A stretch of DNA of 64,000 bases. Source: Liriodendron chinense (lineage: Eukaryota; Streptophyta; Magnoliopsida; Magnoliales; Magnoliaceae). The translations under genes were made by a program, and so were the position numbers. Within the stretch, counting starts at the first letter, position 1, and each line of letters opens with the position of its first letter. The DNA lies in NCBI GenBank assembly GCA_003013855.2, contig PVNU02000773.1, positions 1,783,001 to 1,847,000 on the forward strand, in the 5' to 3' direction. Shown here in pieces: positions 33,580 to 44,639 of this stretch. The notes under the pieces were generated by a model. That model searched no databases, was not told where the DNA came from, and saw nothing but the letters and a program-made list of their open reading frames with translations.

Positions 33580-34254
33580 ATGCCAGGTGATCTTCACGGT
33601 GGGAACCACCTAATGCACGGCTGAGATGTCCTGCATAAGTTACCCATTGACAGGTAACATGATAGCACAACAATAGGTCCTTTTGCTGACTCCTTTTTAT
33701 TTATCCTGCAGTATGTAGGGAATAATGGGCACGTTGCCGTCGATGCCAGAAGACCCAAAAAATATGTAGGGCGCTTTTAAGAAGGAAGGCCAAAATTTTC
33801 TACGACCTGATCAGTACCCGGACTGTAACAATAACGGCCAGGATCGCGAGCCGGCTGCATCACAAAAGCAAAGAAGAGGCTTTTAGATTTTTTAAAATAC
33901 CTAAGCATGCCTGGTGTAATTCCATGTAAGAATAAACACGTCGTAAGTTTGAAACAGCTTCTTTTTTTTTTTTATCTTAATTGTTTGATTGCCATCTTTG
34001 TAATAATCTGAGCATTTTGGAATGAAAAGATATCCATGGCCGAAATCTCATCTTGATTAGTAGTGCTTCGTACTGGAGAAAATTCTCGAGAGTGATTGTT
34101 CATGCTCACGCAACCGAGATACACATGGACTACCTGTGACTCAAATTAATTCGTAGATATTGTGGGGCCCATATTTTAGAACCAATGATTACGCAGAGCT
34201 GGGATCTTAATTGGAGGGATGACTAAAAGGAAAAGTAACAAGGGACTGAACTCT

Positions 34255-34660
34255 TTTTAAAAAAATAAAAAATAAAAAACTACCCATTTATTGAATAATA
34301 TGGACAGCAATAAACTTGAGGCATGGGCCAAATAAAAAAAAAAAAAAAAAAGGACGGCAGCCTAGCCTATCATATATCCGAACTGCCCCTCGCTCAAAAC
34401 GCCTGAGAGAACCTAAGTAGGAATGGGGAGCAGCCTCGAGGCGAATAGCTGACAGAGACACAGCGCCTGGACCTTTCTAATCGCGGCCAAACCTGCATTG
34501 TCCAGGGTGATGAGACCCTGACTGGAGCACAGGCGGAACTCTTATTTTCAACTAACAATATTTTTTCACAGGCTTGAAAATTTGTGAAATTTGGGTTATG
34601 CATCTTCTTGTGCAACCCAAAAGGCTCACTACAAAAGGTCTTATATAAAGGGGAGGCAGA
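34255..34660 (-). mobile_element. LINE-like 3' end remnant
   Basis: The phrase CCCATTTATTGAATAATATG, then GGGCCAAATAAAAA and CCTATCATATATCCGAAC, resembles the tails at 612 and 1558 read in the same orientation. No protein motif is left. The 108-codon minus-strand frame here lacks family features and runs into the neighbouring LTR. Confidence 0.35.
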
Positions 34661-34661
34661 G

Positions 34662-35226
34662 TGTTGGGAAAACCGGCAGCGGAAGCGGAAGCCGAAACAT
34701 GCGGAGCAATCGGAGATCAAACAAGAAACATAATGAAATCAATCACATACAAGCATTCACCACAAGAGACTCCGAATTTACGTGAAAAAATCCCTCAATG
34801 GGTAAAAAACCATGGCACAAAGCGATCAACTATGAATAACAGAAGATTACAGAGATGACAGCCCACAAGCAAGGAATAAACAGAGGAAACCCCAAGTTCT
34901 CTCTCACACAACTCTCTCCCCTCTTCCTAAAACGATTAGGAAACCTAATTAGACACCTTAGGATATATCTAAATCCGGATTACCAGCCTTTAAATAGGCA
35001 AAACACCTGAAATAGAAACATCTTGCGCGCTATTGCGAGCTGCGCAAGAAATCCGCATGCACCTTCGACCGGTCGGCCAGTGCACCAAACAGTCCAGAGA
35101 GTTAATGCCCGTCTCTGCCTCACTGCTGACCGGTCGGAGCCCCCTGCAGACTGGTCGGTCCGGTCTAGGGCAACACAAATTCTGTTTGGAGGGGTCCTGC
35201 ACAAACGTTTGAAGGCTACCCCAACA
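34662..35226 (-). mobile_element. Solo copia LTR
   Basis: Starts TGTTGGGAAAACCGGCAGCG and ends CTACCCCAACA, clearly the same family as the LTRs at 37536 and 39632. Flanks CAGAG and AAGAG differ at one base, consistent with an old 5-bp duplication. It contains GACCGGTCGG palindromes at 35067-35160. No internal region follows, so it is a solo LTR. Orientation is inferred from the full element nearby. Confidence 0.85.
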
Positions 35227-35962
35227 AAGAGAACATTTTCTCCCTCTCTAATAGACCTCAAAGCCACTAATAACTTTAAATTCAGAAGCTAAAAAACAAA
35301 AAATAAATTAAAATAAAAGAGAATATCATTAGAATAATGAATAGCCCTAGAGTAAAGTCTATCTACAAAGTCTTCTCGTATGGCTTATATAAACCCTAAT
35401 TCTTAAATTTCATGACTTTTAAAATAGTAAACTTTTTTAAAATTATAATCTTACAAAAAATAGTAAATGACTTTTAAACTCACTTAAACTTTCTCATACA
35501 TCTCAAACAAAGATTTTAAGCGATTTCCAGCTCTTCAAATCCTGAAATGCCTTAAAATGGTAGAAACCATGATTTACTAAAAATATTAAATTGATTTATA
35601 ACACAATTAATTTCAAAAATGATTTTATTTTAGATAACCATTCAATGGCTAATGGCCTTTAATTGGCTGGGATGTACGTTAAGTAGAACACTGATCACAA
35701 AGTTATGGTCACATGAAGCTATATAGCACATGATAGATTCTTGTATCATTTGTTTCTAACTGGCTCTATTTCAATCCTAACCATTCATAAGATTGACCTT
35801 TAGTTTATCTTATATCAGTTAGAAAGGGATAAGATTATAAGAATCAGCAAACCTCATCTTCTTCTTAATTCAAATCGATAGGGCTTTGTGGATCTAGAGT
35901 TGGCCCATCATTAGAAGATAGGCAATTAGGCCCTGTAGTCCTTTTTTCCAATAAGGTTCATA
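35227..35962. other. AT-rich spacer, no gene seen
   Basis: Low-complexity A/T sequence and no motif-bearing frame. Confidence 0.5.
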
Positions 35963-36193
35963 TACTTTGTAACAACCCAGAATGTTTGCCCACATAAATT
36001 TTTTTTAATAAGGTTAAGGGAATTAATCTGTAATTAAAAATAAAATAAGAGGTTAAGATGGTTGTTTGAGGTTCTCTTGGTTGGGGGAGTAGCCCATGGA
36101 TCAAATCTTGTCACTATGGAAATTCATCTCCTATAAAAAGACTGGAGGAGAGCCTTCGAAGGAAACCTAGGGAAAAAACTAAAAGAGAAGGAG

Positions 36194-36230
<37 letters not shown>

Positions 36231-37535
36231 GAAGAAAGAGAAAGCCGGAGAGAGGGCGTGTAACAACCCAAAATTTTGGACACCTAAAAATTTTTAATAA
36301 AAAAAGGTAAAAGAATTAATTTGTGATAACTAAACAAAAACAAGACATTAGGCTGAATGGTTAAGGCTCTCTTGGTTGAGAGGGCAGACTAGGGATCAAA
36401 ATATCACCTCTATAAATAGAGTTGGGGAGAAAAATGTGTTACAACAGACCAGGGAAGGAGTTAGTGGTCCACACATGTCTTCTATCAAAGAGATATTTTA
36501 GCCCAATGGATAAATCTTAGGTGCCTATCTAATGGTCGGCTCAAATTCTCACATTGGGACCCACTTTTAGAAAATATAAATATACATAATATTAAAAGTT
36601 CCTGATCCATACCATCCACTTGAATGGTCACCCACTATTAAGGCCTCAGCCAAAAATTCAACTTAGTCCAAAGATCAGGTGGGACACACTTCTTAATTCA
36701 ATCTGTACCATTAAAACCCATGCAGTAGAAGACAAAACGAAATAAAAGTTGAAAATACCATTTTTTTTCCTTGTTCTTTTCAAAATGTCATTTGTGTTAG
36801 AAATACTTTTTAACCATGCTTTTAATCTTATTTACACTTATGTTATTATTACTTCATAATCATGGTTTTCAACTTATTTACACTCATACCATGACTCTTG
36901 TTAAGAATCCAATTATATTATACGAAGTATCATAAATTAAATTATACTCTAAACAATAATACTTGAACTATATTAAAAGTATGTGCAAGTTTAGTCAATA
37001 TTTAATGCACCCAATATAACCTTCAAATACACACCAACCATTTAAATGGTGTAGCTAGGAACCGCACTTTGTGATCATAGAAGTACCAAACACATGTGTT
37101 CATCGAGATCGGTGAGTGATCCCACTATATTTTTTATACATTTCAATTAAGATAGTGTGTATGTTAACTATGCCGTATGGAATGGATGTTAGATTTTGAA
37201 TTGTATGTCTATTGATCTAAAATCAATAAACCGTTGTATATGTATATTGTTGAAACATGAGACAAGAGAAGCAAAGTTGTATGATTTACCTCTCATATGG
37301 TGAGATGAGCTTTCTGATGTGGTTTATCTCTAATATGGAGATATAAGATGGTAATGTACGTGAATTGGACATGTGCATTACATGCACCATAACTCATGCA
37401 TCATAATGTGTATCTGGAAGACCTCTCTGGATGACCTGTAGGTACTTAAGTACCGGGTGACCCAGGAACTCATCCTGGATGCACACAATATCTTAAAGCT
37501 TACCCCAGGGGTAGATGCTAGCCCTAGGAGAGTTG

Positions 37536-38186
37536 TGTTGGAAAAACCGGCAGCGGAAGTGGAAGCCGAAATGCGCAGAGCAATGCGATATCAAACGAGT
37601 AAATTAAAAGATGCAATCAAACCACACACAAGCATTCACCACAAGAGACTCTGTATTTACGTGGAAAAACCCCTCAACGGGTAAAAAACCACGGCACAAA
37701 GCGATCTACTATGAATATCAGAAGATTACAGATATTGACAGCCCACAAGTAAGGAAAAACAGAGAAAACCCCAAGTTCTCTCTCACATACACCTCTCCCC
37801 TCTTCCTAATACGATTAGGAAACCTTTGACACCTTAGGATACCTATCTAAGTCGGATTACAACTCCTTAAATAAGTACAATTTTGAAATTAGAAACATCT
37901 TACGCACTACTGCAAGCTGCGTAAGAAACCCGTGTGCACGTCCGACCGGTCGGCCGACGGCCGGCCAGTGCATAGAATAGTTCAGGGAGAAAATGCCTTT
38001 GCTGCCTCACCATCGACCGGTCGCCCGACCGGCCAGAGCCCTCTGCAGACCGGTTGGCTGACCAGTTTGAGGCACACGAAATCTATCTAGGGGGGGTCTC
38101 AACATGCATCTGGGTCACACCGTTTGACCAGTCACCCGACTGGTCGGAGCACCCAATCCGTGCATAGTTTGAAGACTACCACAACA
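37536..38186 (-). repeat. 3' LTR of the copia element
   Basis: 651 bases, TGTTGGAAAAACC ... CCACAACA on the plus strand. Rich in palindromes (GACCGGTCGG, GACCGGTCGCCCGACC) between 37940 and 38150. Confidence 0.88.
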
Positions 38187-38340
38187 ATCTCGACCGAGGA
38201 TTCAAATGACGAATCAACACCATACTCATAACGTCATCTCATCTTCAATCATAGCTCCATCAATTCTCGTGCTACCATCGACCCCAACCTTGCAAATTCA
38301 CACCCTTTTCCGCTCTTCTCATGTGGCCCTTAGGCACTTG

Positions 38341-38760
38341 TCACATACGAGCAACTGTGGATCTTGCTGCCATTCCCGCAGCTCCACCGTGAATTGTGCT
38401 TTCGATCAACATGTAAAGATGGCCACACCTCTGTGCCTTCATACACATGAGTGTCCCCTTCAACACTTCACAAAGACGATCGTAGCCGATAAACACGAAC
38501 CCTTTCGCCTCGAGTGCTCCAAGGGAAATCGCATTCATCTTCATCTTGGGAACGTGCTTCACATCTTCCAAGACTCGTTCGACCCCATCGAACATCCTTA
38601 TGCGCACAGTACCATACCCACAACCTTATGAGTGAATCCATCACCCATAAATACCAATTCTCCACCATACTCCCTTTATGTTGTGAAGGAACTTCGGTCC
38701 GGACATATGTGACATGAAGCCCCTAAATCTAGGATCCACCGTGAGATCCCTTGCCAGATA
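38341..38760 (-). pseudogene. Copia protease / GAG-pre-integrase fragment
   Basis: On the minus strand, VFMGDGFTHKVVGMGTV and then FDGVERVLEDVKHVPKMKMN, SLGALEAKGF and GTLMCMKAQRCGHLYM follow the standard order of the end of copia protease and the GAG-pre-integrase domain (PF13976). The upstream DSGAS part is damaged. The integrase core, reverse transcriptase and RNase H that should follow are missing, deleted before the 3' LTR. Confidence 0.8.
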
Positions 38761-38783
38761 CAGTCAAAACTTCACTAAAACCG

Positions 38784-39577
38784 TCACTTTCCTCTACGGT
38801 ATTGGCTCCCTCCCCAGAAAGAATTTCCATACCACTCTTGCTTCAATCTGGGATTTTGACAATCCCCTCTCATGTGGCCCTCCTGGCCACAATTCCAGCA
38901 CTTCACCATAGCCTTACCTTTGCCATTGGCCCTAGATCCCGATTTCGAGTATCCTCCATGCTCAGAACTTCTTTCCATCACAGCCAGTGCTTCTGAGGAA
39001 TAACGGGAAGCCACGTCACCACTTTTCTTTCTCATCGCCTTCGACTGGAGGGCTGAGATAACGGTCTCGACGTTTATGGTTTCCCTCCTTGTGCACACAG
39101 AGTTCCTGAACGACTTATATGAATCTGGAAGAGAATTCAACAGGATGTATACTTGATATTCATCCTTCATCGGTTCATCGATCTCCACCGACTTGCAAAC
39201 CAGCATATTGAACGTGCTCAGGTAGTCCTCCACCTCAGTTCCCTTAGCCATCCTCAAGGTGAACAACTGCATCAACAATACATGCGATTCTCTAAAGATT
39301 TCTTAGCATAAATCTTCTCTAGCTTCACCATTGTTTCAGCCGCAGTCTTCTCCTTCATGACATGATAGAGAACATCATCCGTAAGGTTTAACAGGATTGA
39401 GGTTCCAGCCTTCTTGTCGAGCCTCTTCCACTCATCATCTTTCATAGCCTCAGGTCGCTTTCCAAGAGCTTCATCAAGCCCTTACTGAACCATGAAGGAT
39501 TCAACTTTCACCTTCCATAGCTCAAAGTTATTTTTCCCGGAGAACTTCTCTACCTCGAACTTTGCACTCGATCCCAT
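38784..39577 (-). pseudogene. Copia gag, broken
   Basis: Starts MGSSAKFEVEKFSGKNNF at 39577, the classic N-terminus of Tnt1/Tork-type Gag (UBN2 family). A stop (TAA at 39484-39482) falls in the otherwise typical FMVQ.GLDEALGKRPE segment. A frame change near 39285 follows KSLENRM. The open part 39278-38784 carries the middle of the domain (YILLNSLPDSYKSFRN) and a CCHC zinc knuckle, CWNCGQEGHMRGDC, for RNA packaging. The lesions make it non-functional. It lies directly after the 5' LTR and primer site, as gag should. Confidence 0.88.
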
Positions 39578-39618
39578 CTTCTCGTCTCAGATTTGAATCT
39601 ACTCCACCCCAACTTTAT

Positions 39619-39629
39619 CTCTGATACCA
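39619..39629 (-). promoter_or_regulatory. Primer-binding site of the copia element
   Basis: TGGTATCAGAG on the minus strand, two bases from the LTR end. It complements the 3' end of initiator methionine tRNA. Confidence 0.85.
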
Positions 39630-39631
39630 CT

Positions 39632-40275
39632 TGTTGGGAAAATCGGCAGCGGAAGCGGAATGCTGAACGCATAGAACAATGCGATATTAAACGAGTAAAC
39701 AAGATGAAAGCAATCACACACAAGCATTCACCACAAGAGACTCTGTATTTACGTAGAAAAACCCATCAACCGGTAAAAAACCACGGCACAAAGTGATCCA
39801 CTACTATGAATATCATAAGATTACAGAGATTGACAGCCCACAAGCAAGGAAAAATAAAGAAAACCCCAAGTTCTCTCTTACACACACCTCTCCCCTCTTC
39901 CTAATACGATTAAGAAACCTTGGACACCTTAGGATATCCATCTAAGTCGGATTACAACTCTTTAAATAAACAAAATTTTGAAATTAAAAACATCTTACGC
40001 GCTACTACAAGTTGCGCAAGAAACTCGCGTGCACATCCAACCAGTCAGCCAACCGGCCGGCTAGTGCACAGAACAGTCCAGGGAGAAAGCGCTACCTCAC
40101 CACTGACCGATCACTCGACTACCGGAGCCCTCTATAGACCGGTCGACCGACCGGTCTAAGGCACATGAAATCTGTCCAGGGGGCCTCTCCACATGCATCT
40201 GGGTCACACCGTCCGATCGGTAGCCCGACTGGTCAGAGCACCCAATCCGTGCATAGTTTGAAGACTACCCCAATA
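39632..40275 (-). repeat. 5' LTR of the copia element
   Basis: 644 bases, TGTTGGGAAAATCGG ... CCCCAATA on the plus strand. The terminal CA has mutated to TA compared with the other copies. Confidence 0.88.
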
Positions 40276-43200
40276 AGTTGATGCGGGTTGATAGAGTCCA
40301 ATTCAAGCAAGTGGACGGACTTTCCACTTAATTCATGCATCATGATAGCATTACATTTAGCAATTATGAAGTTGAGTTTGGTTTTCTATTTTAATTATGG
40401 TGTGTATGAACTATGATGGGTTTGTTCACTGAGCTTTCCAACTGGCAATTTGTGGATAAAAATATAACAGATTATGTGGAAGTTGATCCACCAGAAATGA
40501 TTCCTAAGAATGAAGTCGAACTAGTGGAGGAACTGTGGAATAAGTACTGGCACTAAGATGCAAAAATTTATGACTTTTTGTTTTCTATTATTAAATTTCA
40601 GTAATAACAATTATATTTGAATAAGTCCCGAACGGGTGGACCCTAAATATAGATTTCAAATTTATTAAAGTGACTGTTCTGTTAATGGTTGATTGTGAAG
40701 AACTTACGGTACGTGAAATCTTATCCCTAATTGACTATTTGACATTGAATTAAGTATACTTGTGTACAAGTCGTACTTCGTAAATTAGGCCTGAGGGTGC
40801 ACACTCTGTATCCAAATTACGGGACGTGACAGTGCAGACTATACTACCATCATCATTCATCTTGAGTCATTCAACTAGTATATTGAACTCAACCTTTCAA
40901 TCTTAGCCACTTATGACTTCTAAGCCAAACGATTACTCAATGAGCTCATTACATTTTTAGGAGAGCAATGGATCATTATTTCAATATTGTTTAGACTGTA
41001 ACCCCCCAAAGCTTCCAATTTTAATCCCTTTATAATAACAGATTTAGAGTCATGCATCTATTAATTAATGACCCATCATCTCATGGTCCAAATGATCATC
41101 CATATATATGAGTGATGGTTGTCCATCTGAATGAATCACAACTAAATCTACTTGAGATGGCCAACAATCGTTCAGAGTAGAAAATCAGAATGGAAGAACC
41201 AGCACCATAGGACATTAAAATCATCCTAGGGCCACAAAAAGATAGATCGGGGCCCATTAAATTTCATACCATGATCTGAACCATCTAGCCAGTGTAGATC
41301 ATTATTTTAAGATGCAGGCTGAAAAGATGAACAGATCGAATACTCTGGTGGGCGACACTAACAACATCAAATTTAATTTTTAAGATGCCCTAGGATGAAA
41401 GATATGTCCTAGGCCCTATTGGTTGTTTATATAAAACTTTGGCATGCCATCATTTCACTTCATTCGAAACGTTTACTTAATAGGCCATCCTATTTTAAGA
41501 CATGAACCCAAAGATAAGGGAAAACCATTGAATGAGTGGACCACACCGCATTGATCGAACAAGCCATTGGAATAATTTTGGTGTCATTTATGAGTTACCA
41601 TGCATGAAGGAAAAGTGTTTGGATTGGAAAAGATTTACATACCCTTGTTCTTTTTATAATGTCTCTTGTATCATGCAAACTTTATAACCATAATCTTCAT
41701 TTTATTTACTTTTATGGCATGCTCCTATTAAAAAATATAAATCACATTTTTTATTAGTTTGCAATCAATGGAGATTATAAACTGTTTGCAGGTAATTATG
41801 TATACGGGTTGTTTTGTAAATAGTCATGTATGTAGACTGCTTTGCAGATAATTATGTATATTGTCTGTTCTGCAAATAGTTAAACTCAAGGATTGTTTTC
41901 ACGATTAATCAAACTAAGGACTGGTGGTAATTAGTTGTCCATAAGGATGTTTTGCAAGAAATTATGATTGTTGATTAATTTAAATAGTCAACATGAGAAC
42001 ACACCTGAACTCGAACCAAACACAAAGTAATACTTATTTAAAGTATCTAAATTAACTTTCACAACCGTATTATATATCTATATATTGATGTATGAAACTT
42101 TTCAGCCCGCCCAAACGATTATAACAAACTGTCTACGCACAAGGATTTGCCAGTAGGTTGGAATTTGGGTATAACTTTTGGATTTCACATCACCCAACTA
42201 AAGGTGGTGATCTCAACATGTTTCCTCTCTGTTTCTAATAAAGTAGATTTTCGTGAATGTTGTAGTGTGATGTTATGTTTAAGTGATACATGTTTTATTA
42301 TGTTTTGCATGTTGTGATATAAGATTCAGTTACTTAATTATTTTTGTTTAACGGAAAGGAAAATGGTTATTATGAACTTAAATATATATTGCTTCTCAAA
42401 TGGAGAGATGAACTTGATTATATATTGCCTTTCATAAGGAGAGATGAACTTGATTATTTATTGCCTCTCAAATAGAGAGATGAGTTAAACAAATGTGGCA
42501 TGACATGCATTTCATGAATTCATGCATTGTTTGACCTGGACCCATAGGTACTTGCAGTACCGAGTGACCCAAGGACTATCCTGGATGCCTAAAATCAAGT
42601 AGAAGTCTACCCTACGACGTAGGGGGAAGCGGTTTGATGGTATTCAACCTAAGAAAGTGGACAGTTTCTATTTACCCACTTGTTGCATCATTTCATATTA
42701 CATTACATTTTTACATTCATACGCATATTATTTGTGTACCTGTATTGTGTGTACTACTTTATTTGTGGCGTGCATGAATCATGATGGGTTCACTCACTGG
42801 GCTCAGCCTACTGACAGTTTGTTAATGAAAAACTAAATAGATGAAGTTGTAGTTAATCCATTGGAGGTGGTACTACCAAAGAGTGAAACTGAACAAATGG
42901 AGGATCCAAAAAGAAAAGTGGCCTTACCTGATAGATGAAAAACTAGCGGCATTGGATCAAGATGTTTAGTTGATTTTTGTTATCCTGCGAATAAATTGTT
43001 TAGGACCACATGAATCGCATGCTTTTGGATTATTTGTGGTTTTGATTCTAAATTTTTGGTTGAACATAAATAAAGTCCCAAATTGGAGGACTATAGTAAA
43101 ATAGTTTGATTTGAAGAATTATAGTCATTTCTTAAATGGGCGTGAATGTTCGTAATAGTTGCTAATTGATGTTGGTAAGAACTTAGTATTCACTTGATAT

Positions 43201-43407
43201 CTAGCCTCAAAACAACTATGCAACCCTTGGTTAAGTACACTAAATGTAGTCATGTACCATAATCTGTGTCCAAATTACAAGGCATGACATACTTGCCCTT
43301 GCGTGAATTCAAATGGTGTCATCTTATGCCAACGTGGGGGGTGGCCCATAGGCATGCATGCTTAATGGTGAGGAAAGAGCAGCATACTCTCATTATAACA
43401 TGGTTAT

Positions 43408-44224
43408 TGTTAATGTCAGATTTTGTAACGAGATCCTTCGGCTTTTCTCCTTCGCTCCAGGAGAGATTTCTACCACCAGACCTGAAATAAGACAGCGAAT
43501 AAGGGTGGCTGGGGACCAGCCGTTAGCCCTCCGACGCTTAAGTTAGGCCACAGAAGAGAAGACAAGCAAAACGGGACCCAGCTTGAATGATTAGTACGTA
43601 CCTTTCTCTTAATGGAGTCACCCCTTTATATAGATCTGAAGCAACCCAATTTGTTACGTGAGATGTCGAAATCCCGTTGATATCGCATACGATACTGAGA
43701 ATCCGCTGATTTCGTGGGATAAGATCCTATCTTTTTAGTCAGATCCAAGCCAATGATATCTTCCAACAATCACGCCCCTAGATGGCAATCCCTTAAAATC
43801 CGGATGGATCCGGCCAGAAGCCATAGTTAGAGTCATGGCCTCCGAAAAGGAAGGAGACGCCCGCAGCTGGGAGTCATGACCTCCGAAAAGGAAGGAGACG
43901 CCCGCAATAAAGCTGCTCGCAGGTTAAAATGTGGTCGCGAGTCCACGTACATACTTTGGGTATAATATCTTTCAACGACTTGTGAGAAGGTCTACTCGCG
44001 AATCTAGTTTTCCGTATTTTGACTATCCATGACTCCTGACCAGATGATCTCGAGAGTCGAATGGGCGTCCCGCTCTTGTCCAATATTCGACTCTCGATCA
44101 GATGATCTCGAGAGTCGAATGGGCGTTCCGCATTTGTCCAATATTCGACTCTCGATCAGATGATCTCGAGAGTCGAATGGACATTTCCACGTGAAATCTT
44201 ATCTCCACCATTTTGCCTATAACA
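43408..44224 (-). repeat. 3' LTR of the gypsy element
   Basis: Plus-strand text runs TGTTAATGTCAG ... TTTTGCCTATAACA. A TATATAAAGG promoter core lies at about 43623-43632 on the minus strand. Upstream of it in element orientation, about 44030-44190, a roughly 60-base unit with the palindromic pair CTCGAGAGTCGAAT / ATTCGACTCTCGA is repeated three times. A 38-base unit (CCTCCGAAAAGGAAGGAGAC) is repeated twice at 43838-43906. Confidence 0.97.
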
Positions 44225-44240
44225 GATGCCCCCCAAGTCC
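44225..44240 (-). promoter_or_regulatory. Polypurine tract of the gypsy element
   Basis: GGACTTGGGGGGCATC on the minus strand, directly against the 3' LTR, where plus-strand DNA synthesis is primed. Confidence 0.85.
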
Positions 44241-44488
44241 TTACCGTCTAAGGATTCTTAAGGAAAGGACTTAGATCACTTTCACACGAAACCGCTCGCT
44301 ACCTTCATCGAGAATAACACCCCTCATGATGGGCTGAAATTAATGAGCGCCAGCTTTTCGCAGCCTTTTCGCTGATGGGAAATGAAGGGGCGCTCGCCAC
44401 GTGCTTGAGGAGTTAATGGGCGTGCCTGCTCGAGCACTGTGTCCAACGAGGGACTGCCACGTGCCATCAGATACGGCGGAATGATTGC

Positions 44489-44499
44489 CTATAAATATA
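44489..44499 (+). promoter_or_regulatory. TATA box of the antisense gene
   Basis: CTATAAATATA on the plus strand, 150 bases before the ATG at 44640, inside the element but outside the LTR. It indicates that the antisense gene has its own promoter. Confidence 0.65.
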
Positions 44500-44639
44500 C
44501 GGAGTCCGCCATTTCTTTGAGTTTCTACAGAATTTTTTCGAAAGACACCTGCAACCTTTCCTTTCCATTCTTCTTCCGGTGCTCAATCTCTCTTTCTTGG
44601 TATTACTTCCTTTTTCTTCTTTTTTATTTTCATCTCCCC

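Larger units (their letters stand above)
29805..34245 (+). repeat. Duplication unit B (intact extensin locus)
   Basis: Counterpart of unit A. It starts near TTTCTCAGTGTCCGCACATC and ends near TTACGCAGAGCTGGGATCTT (unit A: CTATGCAGAGCTCGGATCTT at about 18521). It includes about 1.2 kb of shared promoter region and about 1.3 kb of shared 3' flank. A 482-bp element inserted at 33098-33579 is absent from unit A. Many point differences show that the duplication is old. Confidence 0.8.
37536..40275 (-). mobile_element. Decayed copia retrotransposon, TSD AGTTG
   Basis: LTRs at 37536-38186 (3' LTR) and 39632-40275 (5' LTR) surround a 1.45-kb interior read on the minus strand. AGTTG flanks both sides (37531-37535 and 40276-40280). 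Beside the 5' LTR is TGGTATCAGAG on the minus strand, the initiator-Met primer site. Beside the 3' LTR is a degenerate purine tract (GGTCGAGAT). Most of pol is deleted. LTR differences, an in-frame stop and a frameshift in gag show that it is an old copy. The family is Tork/Tnt1-like by its Gag. Confidence 0.9.
35968..43289. mobile_element. Composite LTR cluster with TACTT duplication
   Basis: TACTT lies immediately before TGTAACAACCC at 35968 and immediately after CATGACA at 43289, as expected for one insertion. Inside are further LTR-type starts (TGTAACAACCC at 36259, TGTAACCCCCC at 40997) and an LTR-type end (GACGTGACA at 40832). The stretches 40290-40832 and 42600-43289 share phrases such as GAACTATGATGGGTTTGTTC versus GAATCATGATGGGTTCACTC, so they are diverged copies of the same LTR. 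Only about 160 bases separate 40832 from 40997, so almost no internal region is left. No coding capacity apart from the nested copia element. Order of events is unclear. Confidence 0.6.

Noticed and set aside
38206..38631. 141-codon plus-strand frame over the copia element
   Set aside because: It is the complement of the copia GAG-pre-integrase region, which has clear family signatures on the minus strand.
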